A DNA stretch of 64,000 nt, taken from NCBI RefSeq assembly GCF_902500225.1, contig NZ_LR722655.1:1-64000 (forward strand). The letters run 5' to 3'. The translations under genes and the position numbers were made by a program. Positions 51,449 through 62,747 of the stretch are shown in pieces. Below the pieces are notes generated by a model that was not told the origin of the DNA, ran no database searches, and saw only the letters and a list, made by a program, of their open reading frames with translations. This DNA comes from Buttiauxella massiliensis. Its GTDB lineage: Bacteria > Pseudomonadota > Gammaproteobacteria > Enterobacterales > Enterobacteriaceae. How positions within the stretch are numbered: position 1 is the stretch's first letter; every line of letters starts with the position of its first letter.

Positions 51449-52754
51449 GCGCTGAGGGATCCCCAGTAATGGGCGGGTAAAAAAGACAGGCATAGAGATT
51501 TGTGATCTACTGATTGTGCGACCAATCCAGTGAGATCACCTCTATGCCTGAACATAAAGTATGCCAGAATTTTTTTCGTGAAACTTTAGCCCCGTTTCAT
51601 CAGTACCGACAAAATGCCCTTCTTGATGCCACCGTTGCTTTAACTCGTGGCGCATCTCTGACGCTGACCAGCATCGGACGTTACCTTCCGGGAACTGCGC
51701 AGGTCAAAAACAAGATAAAACGGGTCGACCGCCTGCTCGCTAACGCCTCACTACACAATGATATCCCCTTAATATTTGACAATATTATTTCTCTGCAGAC
51801 ACAACGGCTGTCGTGGTGTGTGATTGTTGTTGACTGGAGTGGGTATCCTTCACAGGAATACCGGCGAGCCTGATTTGTGACGGGCGTTCCATCCCGCTCC
51901 TGAGCCACATTGTTCCCTCGGCAAAACAACAAAATGCACAAGTGCAGAAAGCGTTTCTGGATGCACTCGCCAGGGCTATTGCGCCGGAAACTCGGGTGAT
52001 AATCGTCACTGACGCTGGTTTTCAGAACACCTGGTTTCGGCATATCAGGTCTTTGGGCTGGGACTTTATCGGCAGGATCAGGGGTAATATTCAGCTTCGC
52101 TTACAGGAAAAAGGTGAACAATGGCTTAGAAGGCAGTCGCTTACGGCCAAAAGAAAGCCTGAATATCTGGGGCCGGGTACGCTGGCGCGGGCTGAATACG
52201 CTCAGTGTGATGGCCACTTTTATCTTCATAAAAAAGAGGCTAAAGGGCGAAAAGGCAAACGGGCCCGCCGCCGTATATCCCGTTATTCTCAGGAGCGGGA
52301 CGGTCGGGCTTCGGCGAATGAACCCTGGCTTATTTTCAACAGTACCGATGAATTCAGTCCGGCAAAAGTGATGAAACTCTACAGCCGGAGAATGCAGATT
52401 GAACAGCACTTCTGCGACGAGAGAGTGAACGATTTGGTTTTGGTCTTCGCGCGAGTCACAGTGGTACAGAAGGGCGAATTCTGGTACTGAGTCTGCTTGC
52501 GACGCTGGCAACAGTGGTATTGTGGATTATTGGCTATCATGCTGAAAATAAAGGATTACATCTGAGATATCAGGCGAACACTATAAAATCGAGGCGGGTA
52601 CTTTCATTTCTGACATTAGCGGAGAATATCTTGCGACATTCCCCGCTAGTTTTAACAAGAATGGTGCTGAGCACCGTTCTTAACCACCTGGCCAGAGCCT
52701 ACCGAAGTATGGTCCTGGTTTATTAGCGCTGAGTTTGTGGGGATCCCTCAGCGC
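51449..52754 (+). mobile_element. Decayed IS4-family (IS10-type) insertion sequence downstream of acrB
   Basis: Perfect 17-bp inverted repeats GCGCTGAGGGATCCCCA bound about 1.3 kb (51449-51465 and 52738-52754). The IS10-type end proper is CTGAGGGATCCCC. The transposase is disrupted by two frame changes. Flanking 9-mers CGCTTCGGC (51442-51450) and CGCTTGCGC (52752-52760) agree at 7 of 9 positions, an imperfect target duplication if it is one. The right boundary is 32 bp from the acrB stop. Confidence 0.85.
51544..52726 (+). pseudogene. IS4-family (IS10-type) transposase pseudogene
   Basis: Three segments of one transposase are readable. The first runs from MPEHKVCQNFF (51544) to IVVDWSGYPSQEY. 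The second runs from LICDGRSIPL through VIIVTDAGFQ to YSRRMQIEQHF. The third runs from SERFGFGLRASHSG to the stop at 52726. The frame shifts near 51865, apparently a small deletion ahead of the RASL segment, and again near 52420, where the Y-R-E-K motif would end and its Lys is lost. The first two Asp and the Glu of the DDE triad are readable, but no full-length enzyme can be made. Confidence 0.88.
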
Positions 52755-52785
52755 TTGCGCGGCCTTTAAATTGCAGATTTAAGAC

Positions 52786-55700
52786 TTACTTGTGGTGCTC
52801 AACAGCGTGAGTGTGTTCAACATCTTCAGACTTACGGCTGAAGCGACGACGAACTACCACGAAGAACACTGGTACGAAGAAGATAGCCAGGACTGTTGCA
52901 GTAACCATCCCGCCCATAACCCCTGTACCTACGGCGTTCTGTGCACCAGAGCCTGCACCGGAGCTGATTACCAGCGGCATTACACCGAGGATAAACGCCA
53001 GTGATGTCATCAGAATCGGACGCAGACGCATACGGACCGCTTCGAGTGTCGCTTCAATCAGGCCTTTGCCTTCTTTTTCCATCAAGTCTTTGGCGAATTC
53101 CACGATAAGTATCGCGTTCTTCGCCGACAAGCCGATGGTTGTCAGCAGGCCTACCTGGAAGTACACGTCGTTGGTCAGCCCACGCATCGTCGCGGCAAGC
53201 AGTGCACCGACAACCCCAAGTGGAACAACCAGCATGACCGAGAATGGAATCGACCAGCTCTCATACAGTGCAGCCAGACACAGGAACACCACTATCAGGG
53301 AGATGGCATACAGGGCAGGGGCCTGGTTACCAGATAAACGTTCCTGATAGGACATGCCCGTCCAGTCATAACCAATACCGGTTGGCAGTTTGCTGGCCAG
53401 TTGTTCCATCAGGTCCATCGCTTCACCGGTACTCTTACCCGGAGCTGCCTGACCAAGGATTTCCATGGAAGGTAAGCCGTTGTAACGTTCCAGACGTGGT
53501 GAACCATATTCCCAGTGCGCGGTTGAGAACGCGGAGAATGGCACCATCTGGCCGGTAGAACCGCGGACATACCAGTTGTTGATATCGCTAGGCAGCATAC
53601 GGAATGGCGCATCCGCCATCAGGTAAACTTTCTTCACACGACCACGGTCGATAAAGTCGTTCACGTAGCTACCACCCCATGCTGCACCCAGCGTGGTGTT
53701 GATATCACTGATAGAAACGCCCAATGCCTGCGCTTTTTCCTGGTCGATATCGACTTTAAACTGCGGCGTATCTTCCAGACCGTTTGGACGCACGCCCACT
53801 AACAAGTCAGGATGTTTTGCCACTTCGCCAAACAACTGGTTACGCGCCTGAGTCAGTTTTTCGTGTCCAAGGTTTGCCTGGTCAATCAACTGGAAGTCGA
53901 AGCCCGTTGCAGTACCCAGTTCTACGATAGCTGGCAGGTTAAATGCGAACACGATGGCATCTTTGATTTTTGAGAATTCGGCGCTTGCGCGACCAGCAAT
54001 CGCTGGAACCTTGTTCTCTTCACCTGGACGCTCATCCCAATCTTTCAATGATACGAATGCCAGACCGGTGTTCTGCCCTTGTCCAGAGAAGCCAAAGCCG
54101 TTAACGGTAAACACCGAGTTAACGTTGTCTTTCTCTTTTTCGAGGTAGTACTTGGTCACATCATCAAGAACGGCTTGTGTACGTTCTTGCGTCGCACCTG
54201 CAGGCAGCTGTGCCATGGTCAGGAACACGCCCTGGTCTTCGTCTGGCAAGAAGGAACTTGGCAGGCGAATAAACAGGAAGGCCATACCAACCACAATCAG
54301 CAGATACAACACCAGGTAACGACCGGTGCTACGCAAGATGTTACCGACGCTGTCGGTATAGTGATGCGTGCTCTTGTCGAACATGTTGTTAAACCAGCCG
54401 AAGAAGCCTTTCTTCTCGTGGTGTTCGCCTTTCGCAATCGGCTTGAGCAAGGTGGCGCAAAGTGCGGGTGTCAGAATCATTGCCACCAGTACAGAAAGCA
54501 CCATTGCCGATACGATGGTAATAGAGAACTGACGATAGATTGCCCCTGTGGAACCGCCGAAGAATGCCATTGGTATAAATACCGCTGACAGAACCATCGC
54601 GATGCCCACCAGAGCACCCTGAATCTGCTCCATTGATTTACGTGTGGCTTCTTTCGGTGGCAATCCTTCTTCCACCATCACACGCTCAACGTTCTCTACT
54701 ACTACGATGGCGTCATCCACCAACAGGCCTATCGCAAGCACCATCCCGAACATCGTTAGGGTGTTTATCGAATAGCCAAAGACGGCAAGGATGGCAAACG
54801 TCCCCAGCAGTACCACCGGTACCGCAATCGTTGGAATCAATGTGGCGCGGAAGTTCTGCAAGAACAGATACATTACCAGGAACACCAGCACGATTGCTTC
54901 AACGAGGGTTTTTACTACCTCTTTGATAGAGATTTTAACGAATGGCGTGGTGTCATATGGATAAACAACTTTCAGACCCGCAGGGAAGAATGGCTGTAGT
55001 TTTTCCACAGTGGCACGTACCGCATTCGCGGTATCCAGGGCGTTAGCACCGGTTGCCAGTTTGATACCTAAACCAGAGGCTGGTTGGCCGTTGAAACGTG
55101 CAACAACGTTATAGTTCTCGCCGCCCAACTCAACTTTTGCCACATCTTTAAGCAGAACACGTGAGCCATCCTGATTCACTTTCAGCAAAATTTTGCTGAA
55201 CTCATCGGCAGATTTTAAACGGGTTTGAGCAATGATAGAGGCGTTAAGTTGTTGACCTTTAACTGGTGGAGTACCACCTAACTGACCTGCGGCTACCTGG
55301 GCGTTCTGCGCTTTGATAGCGGCAATAACATCAACCGGCGTGAGCTGGTAATTGTTCAGTTTGTTCGGATCCATCCAGATACGCATCGCGTACTGAGCAC
55401 CAAACAGCTGAACATCACCAACACCGCGAGTACGGCTGATCGGGTCTTTAATAGTTGCGCCAACGTAGTCCGAAATATCTTCCTGTGTCATGGAGCCATC
55501 GGTGTTGATCATACCGAGAACCATCAGGAAGCTACTGGAAGACTTCTCAACGCTAACACCTTGCTGCTGTACTTCTTGAGGAAGCAGTGGCATCGCAAGT
55601 TGCAGTTTGTTCTGAACCTGTACCTGTGCGATATCCGCGTCAGTACCAGAATCAAAGGTAATGGTTATGGTTACAGAACCAGAGGAATCACTGGATGAGG

Positions 55701-55935
55701 ACATGTACAGCAGGTTGTCGATACCGTTCATGTTCTGTTCGATAACCTGTGTAACGGTATCCTGTACCGTTTTCGCATCTGCACCAGGGTAGTTTGCTGA
55801 GATCGAAATTGCCGGTGGCGCAATGGTTGGATATTGCGCGATCGGTAATTTCATGATCGCAAGCCCGCCCGCCAACATAATAATGATGGCGATTACCCAG
55901 GCAAAAATCGGGCGATCGATAAAAAACTTAGCCAT
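52786..55935 (-). CDS. acrB: Multidrug efflux RND pump AcrB
   Basis: AcrB is the inner-membrane proton-driven pump of the AcrAB-TolC system. The 1049 residues equal E. coli. Twelve membrane helices surround two large periplasmic loops. The proton-relay Asp pair is in [20 protein letters not shown] (helix 4), and Lys is in [15 protein letters not shown] (helix 10). The N-terminus [20 protein letters not shown] is typical. It follows acrA by 22 bp. An insertion sequence lies just past its stop. Confidence 0.98.
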   Translation of the reverse strand: MAKFFIDRPIFAWVIAIIIMLAGGLAIMKLPIAQYPTIAPPAISISANYPGADAKTVQDTVTQVIEQNMNGIDNLLYMSSSSDSSGSVTITITFDSGTDADIAQVQVQNKLQLAMPLLPQEVQQQGVSVEKSSSSFLMVLGMINTDGSMTQEDISDYVGATIKDPISRTRGVGDVQLFGAQYAMRIWMDPNKLNNYQLTPVDVIAAIKAQNAQVAAGQLGGTPPVKGQQLNASIIAQTRLKSADEFSKILLKVNQDGSRVLLKDVAKVELGGENYNVVARFNGQPASGLGIKLATGANALDTANAVRATVEKLQPFFPAGLKVVYPYDTTPFVKISIKEVVKTLVEAIVLVFLVMYLFLQNFRATLIPTIAVPVVLLGTFAILAVFGYSINTLTMFGMVLAIGLLVDDAIVVVENVERVMVEEGLPPKEATRKSMEQIQGALVGIAMVLSAVFIPMAFFGGSTGAIYRQFSITIVSAMVLSVLVAMILTPALCATLLKPIAKGEHHEKKGFFGWFNNMFDKSTHHYTDSVGNILRSTGRYLVLYLLIVVGMAFLFIRLPSSFLPDEDQGVFLTMAQLPAGATQERTQAVLDDVTKYYLEKEKDNVNSVFTVNGFGFSGQGQNTGLAFVSLKDWDERPGEENKVPAIAGRASAEFSKIKDAIVFAFNLPAIVELGTATGFDFQLIDQANLGHEKLTQARNQLFGEVAKHPDLLVGVRPNGLEDTPQFKVDIDQEKAQALGVSISDINTTLGAAWGGSYVNDFIDRGRVKKVYLMADAPFRMLPSDINNWYVRGSTGQMVPFSAFSTAHWEYGSPRLERYNGLPSMEILGQAAPGKSTGEAMDLMEQLASKLPTGIGYDWTGMSYQERLSGNQAPALYAISLIVVFLCLAALYESWSIPFSVMLVVPLGVVGALLAATMRGLTNDVYFQVGLLTTIGLSAKNAILIVEFAKDLMEKEGKGLIEATLEAVRMRLRPILMTSLAFILGVMPLVISSGAGSGAQNAVGTGVMGGMVTATVLAIFFVPVFFVVVRRRFSRKSEDVEHTHAVEHHK

Positions 55936-55957
55936 GTCTTAACGGCTCCTGTTTAAG

Positions 55958-57157
55958 TTAAGACTTCGTTTGTTCAGACTGTGCGCCAGCGGCTGCTTGA
56001 TCCTGGCCTTTATTTTCTGCCGCCACTTCCTGCGCTTTCACCTGAACACCGGGTTTCACTTTTTGCAAACCGGTCACAATAACGCGATCACCATCCTTCA
56101 ACCCACTGGTTACCAGCCATTTGTCGCCGATAGCTTGAGTTGCGGTGATATTGCGTACTTCCACTTTGTCTTCTTTACCAATAACCATTGCTGAAGCATC
56201 ACCACGCGGTGTACGAGTTACACCTTGTTGTGGAACTAACAGCGCGTTTGGATTGGTACCTTCTTCCAGTTGTGCACGAACAAACATGCCCGGCAGTAAT
56301 GTTTTATCTGGGTTCGGGAAGATAGCTCGCAAAGTGATAGAGCCGGTGGTCTGGTCAACTGTCACATCAGAAAACTCTAAAGAGCCTTCCTGCGGGAAAG
56401 TGATACCGTCGTTGGTCACTAATTTGACTTTAGCTTTACCGTTTTCTTGTTTCAGTTTGCCTTCTGCCAGCTCTTGCTTAAGGCGCAAGAAATCATTGCT
56501 GGATTGGGTCACATCAACATAAATCGGGTCGAGCTGTTGTACTGTTGCCAATGCAGAAGCCTGTCCGCTAGTCACCAGAGCGCCTTCTGTAACAGAAGAC
56601 TTACCAATGCGACCGCTAATAGGTGAAGTCACTTTGGTATATGCAAGGTTAATGCGAGCAGTTTCAACGGCGGCTTTAGCAGCCACAACAGATGCGTTTG
56701 CCTGTTGAGAATCGGCAAGTGCAGTGTCGTAGTCTTGTTGACTGATGTACTTAGTACCTAACAGTTTCTGATAACGTTTAAGCGTCAGCTGAGCGATGTT
56801 TGCACTTGCTTGTGCTTTAGCGAGGTCGCCTTTGGCGCTGTCATATGCTGCCTGGTATGTTGCAGGGTCGATTTGGTACAGCGACACACCAGCCTTGATT
56901 TCACTTCCTTCTTCGAAGTTACGTTTCAGGATGATGCCACTGACTTGTGGGCGAACTTCTGCAATACGATAAGCGCTTGTACGGCCAGGAAGCTCTGTAG
57001 TTATCTGCAAAGGAGCACTTTTCAGAGTTACCACACCCACTTCTGGGGTATGCGGCGCACTCTGTTTTGTCTCTTTGTCATTACATCCTGTAAGTACTAA
57101 GCTGCCTGAGAGCATCAGAATGGCCGCCAGAGGCGTAAACCCTCTGTTTTTGTTCAT
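55958..57157 (-). CDS. acrA: Multidrug efflux periplasmic adaptor AcrA (lipoprotein)
   Basis: AcrA links AcrB to the outer-membrane channel TolC. The 399-residue product has a signal peptide ending in lipobox LTGC (Cys near residue 25), a lipoyl/beta-barrel region, and an alpha-helical hairpin (about 100-170). The membrane-proximal domain ends KPGVQVKAQEV. The ATG at 57157 follows GAGGTTTACAT; a start nine codons upstream lies in the leader and was rejected. It is co-transcribed with acrB and divergent from acrR. Confidence 0.97.
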   Translation of the reverse strand: MNKNRGFTPLAAILMLSGSLVLTGCNDKETKQSAPHTPEVGVVTLKSAPLQITTELPGRTSAYRIAEVRPQVSGIILKRNFEEGSEIKAGVSLYQIDPATYQAAYDSAKGDLAKAQASANIAQLTLKRYQKLLGTKYISQQDYDTALADSQQANASVVAAKAAVETARINLAYTKVTSPISGRIGKSSVTEGALVTSGQASALATVQQLDPIYVDVTQSSNDFLRLKQELAEGKLKQENGKAKVKLVTNDGITFPQEGSLEFSDVTVDQTTGSITLRAIFPNPDKTLLPGMFVRAQLEEGTNPNALLVPQQGVTRTPRGDASAMVIGKEDKVEVRNITATQAIGDKWLVTSGLKDGDRVIVTGLQKVKPGVQVKAQEVAAENKGQDQAAAGAQSEQTKS

Positions 57158-57248
57158 ATGTAAACCTCGAGTGTCCGATTTCAAAGTTGTTCAATGGATC
57201 AAATGTCCACAAACCCATTGCTGCGTTTATATTATCGTCGTGCTATGG

Positions 57249-57272
57249 TACATACATTCACAAATGTATGTA
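57249..57272. promoter_or_regulatory. AcrR operator between acrA and acrR
   Basis: A 24-bp near-perfect palindrome has arms TACATACATT and AATGTATGTA around CACA. It matches the operator mapped in E. coli, lies between divergent acrA and acrR, and should allow AcrR to repress both. Confidence 0.93.
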
Positions 57273-57300
57273 AATCTAACTACCGTTATTTCACCCACTT

Positions 57301-57942
57301 ATGGCACGAAAAACCAAACAACAAGCGCTGGAAACACGCCAACACCTTTTGGATGTTGCAATCCGCTTGTTTTCACAACACGGAGTTTCCGCAACCTCGC
57401 TTGCAGATATCGCAAAAGCAGCGGGTGTAACCCGTGGTGCAATCTACTGGCATTTCAAAAATAAGTCGGATTTGTTTAATGAAATCTGGGAGCTAACTGA
57501 GTCCAGTATTGGCGATTTAGAAACTGAGTATCGGGCAAAATTTCCTGACGATCCACTTTCTGTTGTCAGAGAGTTACTTATTTACATATTACAAGCAACT
57601 GTCGCCGATGAACGCCGCCGCTTAATGACCGAAATCATCTTCCATAAGTGCGAGTTTGTAGGTGAACTGGCTGTTTTACAACAGGCCAGACGTGAACTTT
57701 ATATGGAAGGAAACGAGAGAATTGAGAGCAGTTTGCAGCGTTGTATTGATGCTGAAATGTTACCAAAAAACTTGCGACTTCCCCACGCCGTTATTTTACT
57801 GCGTAGTTATATTACCGGGCTGATTGAAAACTGGCTGGTTGCACCGGATAGTTTTGATCTCCACAGCCAGGCCGAGGACTACGTCGCCATTCTGCTGGAA
57901 ATGTTTCAAACCTGCCCAACCCTGAGATCCATTCCACAATAA
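57301..57942 (+). CDS. acrR: TetR-family repressor AcrR
   Basis: AcrR represses acrAB and itself and is released by drugs that bind its C-terminal pocket. The 213-residue protein has a TetR helix-turn-helix (about 10-57, [21 protein letters not shown]) and an all-helical ligand domain. The frame is intact with no truncation, so local repression should be functional. It starts 29 bp after the palindromic operator. Confidence 0.96.
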   Translation: MARKTKQQALETRQHLLDVAIRLFSQHGVSATSLADIAKAAGVTRGAIYWHFKNKSDLFNEIWELTESSIGDLETEYRAKFPDDPLSVVRELLIYILQATVADERRRLMTEIIFHKCEFVGELAVLQQARRELYMEGNERIESSLQRCIDAEMLPKNLRLPHAVILLRSYITGLIENWLVAPDSFDLHSQAEDYVAILLEMFQTCPTLRSIPQ

Positions 57943-58071
57943 AAATATGCTTATTAGGGTAATTCCTAACATAGTTGACCAAGGTTTTTCCGAAAAGACG
58001 TGCTAATCTTGCGGCTCATATTTCGTCTTTAACTCGCCATCCTTCGGCCTGTTCTCAAACACTGTCAAACT

Positions 58072-61000
58072 ATGCCGCAACTCTTGTGTTCACTGTATTC
58101 ACGTCGCGTACCCGCACGTTTTTTGCTCATTGCATTCGTTAGCCTGTTTTGCGTGCTGGCGCAGCCAGTCTGGGCGCAAAAAAATGGTAGCGATCTCCCG
58201 AGCCGCGATGAGATTCAAAATCAGCTGTCTGCACTGAATAAGCAAAAGACACTGTCTCCAAATGACAAACTCACCCAACAAGATCTCAATGAGACTCTTG
58301 AGGTGCTGGATAAAATTGATCGGGTCAAGGATGAAACGGCAAAACTCCATCAGCAGGTGACGGAAGCACCGAAAGTGCTGCGCAAAGCCACTGATGCGCT
58401 CAACGAGATTAAAAACCAACACGCCAACCCGGCTGATGAAGAAGCGGAAATCGAAGCGCTCAGTTTGCGCCAACTTGAGTCTCGCCTGAATGATTTAATG
58501 ACGGAGTTACAGAACGCGCAAAGCGATTTGGCGACCTGGAATAGCCAACTGATTTCGCTGCAAACGCAACCTGAGCGTGTTCAGAATGCCATGACTGCGG
58601 CATCGACTCAGCTTGAAGCGATTCGTAATCGTCTTAATGGTGTCACGCCAGGCGCTGTAGACTTACGACCAAGTCAGCAAACTTTATTACTGGCCCAACA
58701 AGCATTATTGAACGCGCAGTTAGATCAACAGCGTGACAGCCTCAAAGGCAACACCATCTTGCAAGATACATTGCAAAAGCAACGTGACTACACCAACGCG
58801 CATATTAATCAAATGGAGGCGACCCTCCAGATCCTGCAAAAAGTGGCGAGCAGTAAGCGTTTAACCCTGACGCAGCAGACCGCACAGGACGCCATAGACT
58901 CTGAAGATACTGTTAAGATTCAGCAAAATCCGCTGGTTAAGCAGGAGCTGGATATCAACCATCAGCTGAGTCAGCGTCTGATAGACGCTACTCAGCATGC
59001 CAATGAAATGGTGCCTTCGAGCATTCGCATTAAAAATACACTGGATCGTGCTCTGCAATCTGAACGTAACCTCAAAGAGCAGATCGCCGTTCTGAAAGGC
59101 AGCTTGTTGTTGTCGCGTATTCTTTACCAACAACAGCAACAGAACCTGCCGTCTGCGGAAGACACTGAAGATCTGACCAACCGCATTGCGGATATTCGTC
59201 TCGAACAGTTCGATGTGAACCAACAACGTGACGCGCTGTTCCAGCCGGATGAGCTGGTCGCGAAAATCGAAGATGGACATAAAGCGGATGTCACGCCAGA
59301 GGTCCACGATGCGTTATTGCAGGTTCTGGATACTCGCCGCGAATTGCTTGATCAGTTGAATAAGCAGCTTGGCATGCAATTAATGCTGGCAATCAACTTG
59401 CAGAATAACCAGCAGCAGCTGCAAAACGTCACGAAATCACTCGACCAGATCCTGACTGAGCAGATTTTCTGGGTAACCAGTAATAAGCCGATGGATTGGG
59501 ACTGGCTGAAATCATTGCCTTCTTCATTGCGCGATCAGTTTAAAAACGCCAATCTCAATTTTAAAGGGCCTGAGAACTCGCTTAAAATTCTCGCCATCCT
59601 GCTACTGATGATTCCTGCTTTGTTGCTGGCAGGCGTTATACGCTGGCGCTTTAAAGCGATAGACCGCTATCTGGAAAAGCAGGCGAGTCGTGTCGGGCAG
59701 TTGCGTAACGATAGCCAAATGCTGACCCCGAAAGCCATTGCTCTGACGCTGGTTAAAGTTTTGCCTGGCGCTCTGGTCATCTACTCAATCGGCCTGGTGT
59801 TTGCTGGCTTGCAAATGAACATCAGCGAATCGATGCTGGCATTTTGCAAACAGCTCTCCTTGTTCTGGTTAGTCTTCGGCTTAACTTACCAAGTGCTCTC
59901 TAAAAATGGTGTAGCTGTCAGCCACTTTAATATGCAACCGCAACTGTGCAGCCATTATCGTCGCCAACTGGTGCGTATTGGTTGTGCACTATTACCGTTG
60001 TTATTCTGGTCGGTGCTCGGTGAACGTTCGCCTCTACATCTGGTTGAAGATGCGCTGGGTCAACTGATCATCTTCTTCAACCTGTTGCTTATCACCGCGC
60101 TGGTCTTCCCAATGTGCCGTGAAAACTGGCGCAACAAAAACAACCACACCATGCAGTTGTTTACTGTCACGATGATGGGCGTGGTGCCTGCGGTGTTAAT
60201 CGTGCTGACAGCGATGGGATATTTTTATACGACACTTCGCCTTGCTGGTCGCTGGATTGAAACTATCTATCTGATACTTATCTGGAACCTGGTTTATCAG
60301 ACCGTACTGCGCGGATTAAGTGTTGCAGCGCGTCGTATGGCTTACCGTCGTGCCGTTGCGCGCCGTGAGAATCTGGTGAAAGAGGGCGCAGAAGGGGGCG
60401 AGCCGGTAGAAGAGCCACCGTTAGCGTTGGACCAAATCAACCAACAAACCATGCGTCTGGCTATCATTGCTCTGTTCGCTCTGTTTGCACTGGTTTTCTA
60501 CACCATTTGGTCAGATTTGTTCGGGGTATTCGGTTATCTGGACAGTATCCAGCTCTGGAGTTATAGCGCTTCCGAAGCGGGTGTAGCGGTAGTGAAAAAC
60601 GTCACCATGGGCAGCCTGTTATTTGCCGCGATTGCTTTCGCTATTGCCTGGGTGCTGATTCGCAACTTACCGGGCCTGCTTGAGGTACTGGTGCTTTCGC
60701 GTTTGCAAATGCGTCAGGGTGCTTCATACGCCATCACGACCATTCTTAACTACGTCATTACTGCTGTCGGGGCGATGACCATCTTTGGTTCACTCGGCGT
60801 GTCGTGGGATAAGTTGCAATGGCTGGCGGCGGCGTTGTCGGTGGGCTTAGGTTTTGGTTTGCAGGAGATATTCGGTAACTTCGTTTCCGGCCTGATTATC
60901 CTCTTCGAGCGCCCGGTGCGTATCGGCGATACCGTCACGATTGGTGCTTATTCCGGTAGCGTGAGCAAAATTCGTATTCGTGCCACCACGATTACAGACT

Positions 61001-61452
61001 TTGACCGCAAAGAAGTGATCATTCCGAACAAAGCGTTTGTAACGGAACGACTGATCAACTGGTCGCTTACCGACACCATTACTCGCGTGGTTATCCGTCT
61101 GGGAGTGGCTTACGGCTCCGATCTGGATAAAGTACGTGAGATCTTACTGAAAGCGGCCCATGAGCATCCGAAAGTGATGCACGACCCTGAGCCTACGGTG
61201 TTCTTCACTACCTTCGGGGCCAGTACGTTGGATCATGAACTGCGTCTGTATGTGCGTGAACTGCGTGATCGCAGCTACACCGTCGATGAGCTAAACCGGA
61301 CTATCGATCGTCTGTGTCGAGAAAATGGCATTAATATCGCCTTCAACCAACTTGAAGTTCATCTGCGTAATGACAAAGGCGATGAATTGACAGAAGTGAA
61401 ACGCGATCATAATGGCAAATCAAACGGTGGTGACATCGTTCCTGCTCAGTAA
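58072..61452 (+). CDS. mscK: Mechanosensitive channel MscK (KefA)
   Basis: MscK is a large inner-membrane mechanosensitive channel influenced by external potassium. The 1126-residue protein has a signal peptide ending near PVWAQ (residue 35) and a long periplasmic coiled-coil region (about 40-490). About eleven transmembrane helices follow (about 510-930), with a C-terminal MscS-type pore and beta domain. The pore segment LQWLAAALSVGLGFGLQEIF and the FERPVRIGDTVTIG region are present. It is close to the 1120-residue E. coli protein; the N-terminus is the least conserved part. Confidence 0.95.
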   Translation: MPQLLCSLYSRRVPARFLLIAFVSLFCVLAQPVWAQKNGSDLPSRDEIQNQLSALNKQKTLSPNDKLTQQDLNETLEVLDKIDRVKDETAKLHQQVTEAPKVLRKATDALNEIKNQHANPADEEAEIEALSLRQLESRLNDLMTELQNAQSDLATWNSQLISLQTQPERVQNAMTAASTQLEAIRNRLNGVTPGAVDLRPSQQTLLLAQQALLNAQLDQQRDSLKGNTILQDTLQKQRDYTNAHINQMEATLQILQKVASSKRLTLTQQTAQDAIDSEDTVKIQQNPLVKQELDINHQLSQRLIDATQHANEMVPSSIRIKNTLDRALQSERNLKEQIAVLKGSLLLSRILYQQQQQNLPSAEDTEDLTNRIADIRLEQFDVNQQRDALFQPDELVAKIEDGHKADVTPEVHDALLQVLDTRRELLDQLNKQLGMQLMLAINLQNNQQQLQNVTKSLDQILTEQIFWVTSNKPMDWDWLKSLPSSLRDQFKNANLNFKGPENSLKILAILLLMIPALLLAGVIRWRFKAIDRYLEKQASRVGQLRNDSQMLTPKAIALTLVKVLPGALVIYSIGLVFAGLQMNISESMLAFCKQLSLFWLVFGLTYQVLSKNGVAVSHFNMQPQLCSHYRRQLVRIGCALLPLLFWSVLGERSPLHLVEDALGQLIIFFNLLLITALVFPMCRENWRNKNNHTMQLFTVTMMGVVPAVLIVLTAMGYFYTTLRLAGRWIETIYLILIWNLVYQTVLRGLSVAARRMAYRRAVARRENLVKEGAEGGEPVEEPPLALDQINQQTMRLAIIALFALFALVFYTIWSDLFGVFGYLDSIQLWSYSASEAGVAVVKNVTMGSLLFAAIAFAIAWVLIRNLPGLLEVLVLSRLQMRQGASYAITTILNYVITAVGAMTIFGSLGVSWDKLQWLAAALSVGLGFGLQEIFGNFVSGLIILFERPVRIGDTVTIGAYSGSVSKIRIRATTITDFDRKEVIIPNKAFVTERLINWSLTDTITRVVIRLGVAYGSDLDKVREILLKAAHEHPKVMHDPEPTVFFTTFGASTLDHELRLYVRELRDRSYTVDELNRTIDRLCRENGINIAFNQLEVHLRNDKGDELTEVKRDHNGKSNGGDIVPAQ

Positions 61453-61455
61453 AAA

Positions 61456-61611
61456 TTAGCGGGAGCTGTTCTCTTCCCGCTTACGCAAAAAATCCTGACG
61501 GACAATCTCAAGCGCTGCGAGCGCGGTTTCCGTCGGGATTTCATGTTGTTCCAGCAGCATTATCAAATCGACAGCCAGTTTGACTTCTTCTGGTGCGTTT
61601 TCCAGCGACAT
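61456..61611 (-). CDS. rsmS: Small protein RsmS (YbaM), pleiotropic regulator
   Basis: A 51-codon frame begins [20 protein letters not shown] and ends [11 protein letters not shown]. It matches E. coli YbaM (53 residues), called RsmS in pectobacteria, where it affects secondary metabolism and exoenzyme production. The position between mscK and priC is conserved. It lies 38 bp downstream of priC on the same strand, so the two are probably co-transcribed. Its molecular function is not established. Confidence 0.88.
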   Translation of the reverse strand: MSLENAPEEVKLAVDLIMLLEQHEIPTETALAALEIVRQDFLRKREENSSR

Positions 61612-61649
61612 AGCGTTTATCCGTTCAAGTAAATGGTTTGGTTTAAGCG

Positions 61650-62186
61650 TTAGCTTAGCCCACGTTCGCGGCGTTCGATGGCGCGTTCAATTCGCGTCAA
61701 CGCCTGGCGGCAGCGCTGCAAACGCCCTTCGAGAGCTGCTAGTTCCTTCTGGAGCTTTTGCTGCTCGGCGAGCGTGACTTGTATCGAAAGTTGGCTTTCA
61801 CGATCGCTAATCATAATCTGGATGCGGCGTTCGTAATCCTGATGCGTTGAGAGTTTCTCATACAGATTCTCGGCAACCACGGGCTGCGGATCATTTTTAC
61901 GCATCTTCACGGTGGCGAGTTCACGCTGCAAGGCGGCAATTTGCGCCACTAGTTTTTCGGCAATATAGGCAACCTGCTCCGTTCGGCCCACTTTCACGCT
62001 AAGCTCTAACTGCGCAAGATTTGCCTGAACTTCGGTCAGATAATCTTTAAGTTGCGTGCTGTGAGTGGAAAACAGTTTACGATCGAAGCGTGCTTGCGAT
62101 GCGCGTTGTAACGAGACAGGCGCAATGGCCTGTGCGAGTTCCGCGACGCGAGCATCCAAAGCTTGTAACAGCGCGGCGGTTTTCAC
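61650..62186 (-). CDS. priC: Primosomal replication protein N'' (PriC)
   Basis: PriC helps restart stalled replication forks by loading DnaB in a PriA-independent route. The 178-residue, highly helical and Arg/Gln-rich protein matches E. coli (175). Conserved parts include [17 protein letters not shown] near residue 34 and a basic C-terminus [12 protein letters not shown]. It is divergent from ybaN, 45 bp away. Confidence 0.93.
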   Translation of the reverse strand: MKTAALLQALDARVAELAQAIAPVSLQRASQARFDRKLFSTHSTQLKDYLTEVQANLAQLELSVKVGRTEQVAYIAEKLVAQIAALQRELATVKMRKNDPQPVVAENLYEKLSTHQDYERRIQIMISDRESQLSIQVTLAEQQKLQKELAALEGRLQRCRQALTRIERAIERRERGLS

Positions 62187-62231
62187 AAAATGAATCTCCA
62201 GTGTTGCACGTGTTTAAGTACGGAATAATGA

Positions 62232-62609
62232 ATGAAACGGATCATTTTAATCATCATTGGTTGGCTGGCGATAGTCCTTGCGACGCTGGGTGTTGTCTTG
62301 CCTTTACTTCCCACAACCCCATTTTTGCTGCTGGCGGCCTGGTGCTTCGCCCATTCCTCGCCGCGCTTTCATCACTGGTTACTGTACCGCTCATGGTTTG
62401 GCAGTTATATCCGCCATTGGCAGGACCATCGTGCGCTGCCGCCGGGAGCTAAACCCAGGGCACTGATTTTCATCGTATTAACCTTTGCGGTATCCCTTTA
62501 TCTGGTCAATATTCTGTGGGTCAGACTACTATTATTAGTGATGATGTGCGCGTTACTGTTCTTTATGTGGCGCATGCCGGTAATTGATGAAAAGCAACAA
62601 AAGCCGTAA
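62232..62609 (+). CDS. ybaN: DUF454 inner-membrane protein YbaN
   Basis: YbaN is a small membrane protein of unknown function. The 125-residue product has about three or four hydrophobic spans and the DUF454 signature LPTTPFLLLAAWCFAHSSPR near the N-terminus. It matches K-12 in length and sits between priC and apt as there. Confidence 0.92.
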   Translation: MKRIILIIIGWLAIVLATLGVVLPLLPTTPFLLLAAWCFAHSSPRFHHWLLYRSWFGSYIRHWQDHRALPPGAKPRALIFIVLTFAVSLYLVNILWVRLLLLVMMCALLFFMWRMPVIDEKQQKP

Positions 62610-62747
62610 ACCGCATTTGCAGTGGTTGCAATTGTTGGTGCCAGCCAGTAAATTCGACCGTTTTCGAGCACGGTATGACCGATTATTGAACGTTTAATAC
62701 ATCCGTCTCGTGCTTTGTTAGAATCATGTTTTTAGCAGGCATTAATT

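Noticed and set aside
52101-52511. 136-codon open frame antisense to the IS transposase
   Set aside because: It is a shadow of the transposase remnant with no domain.
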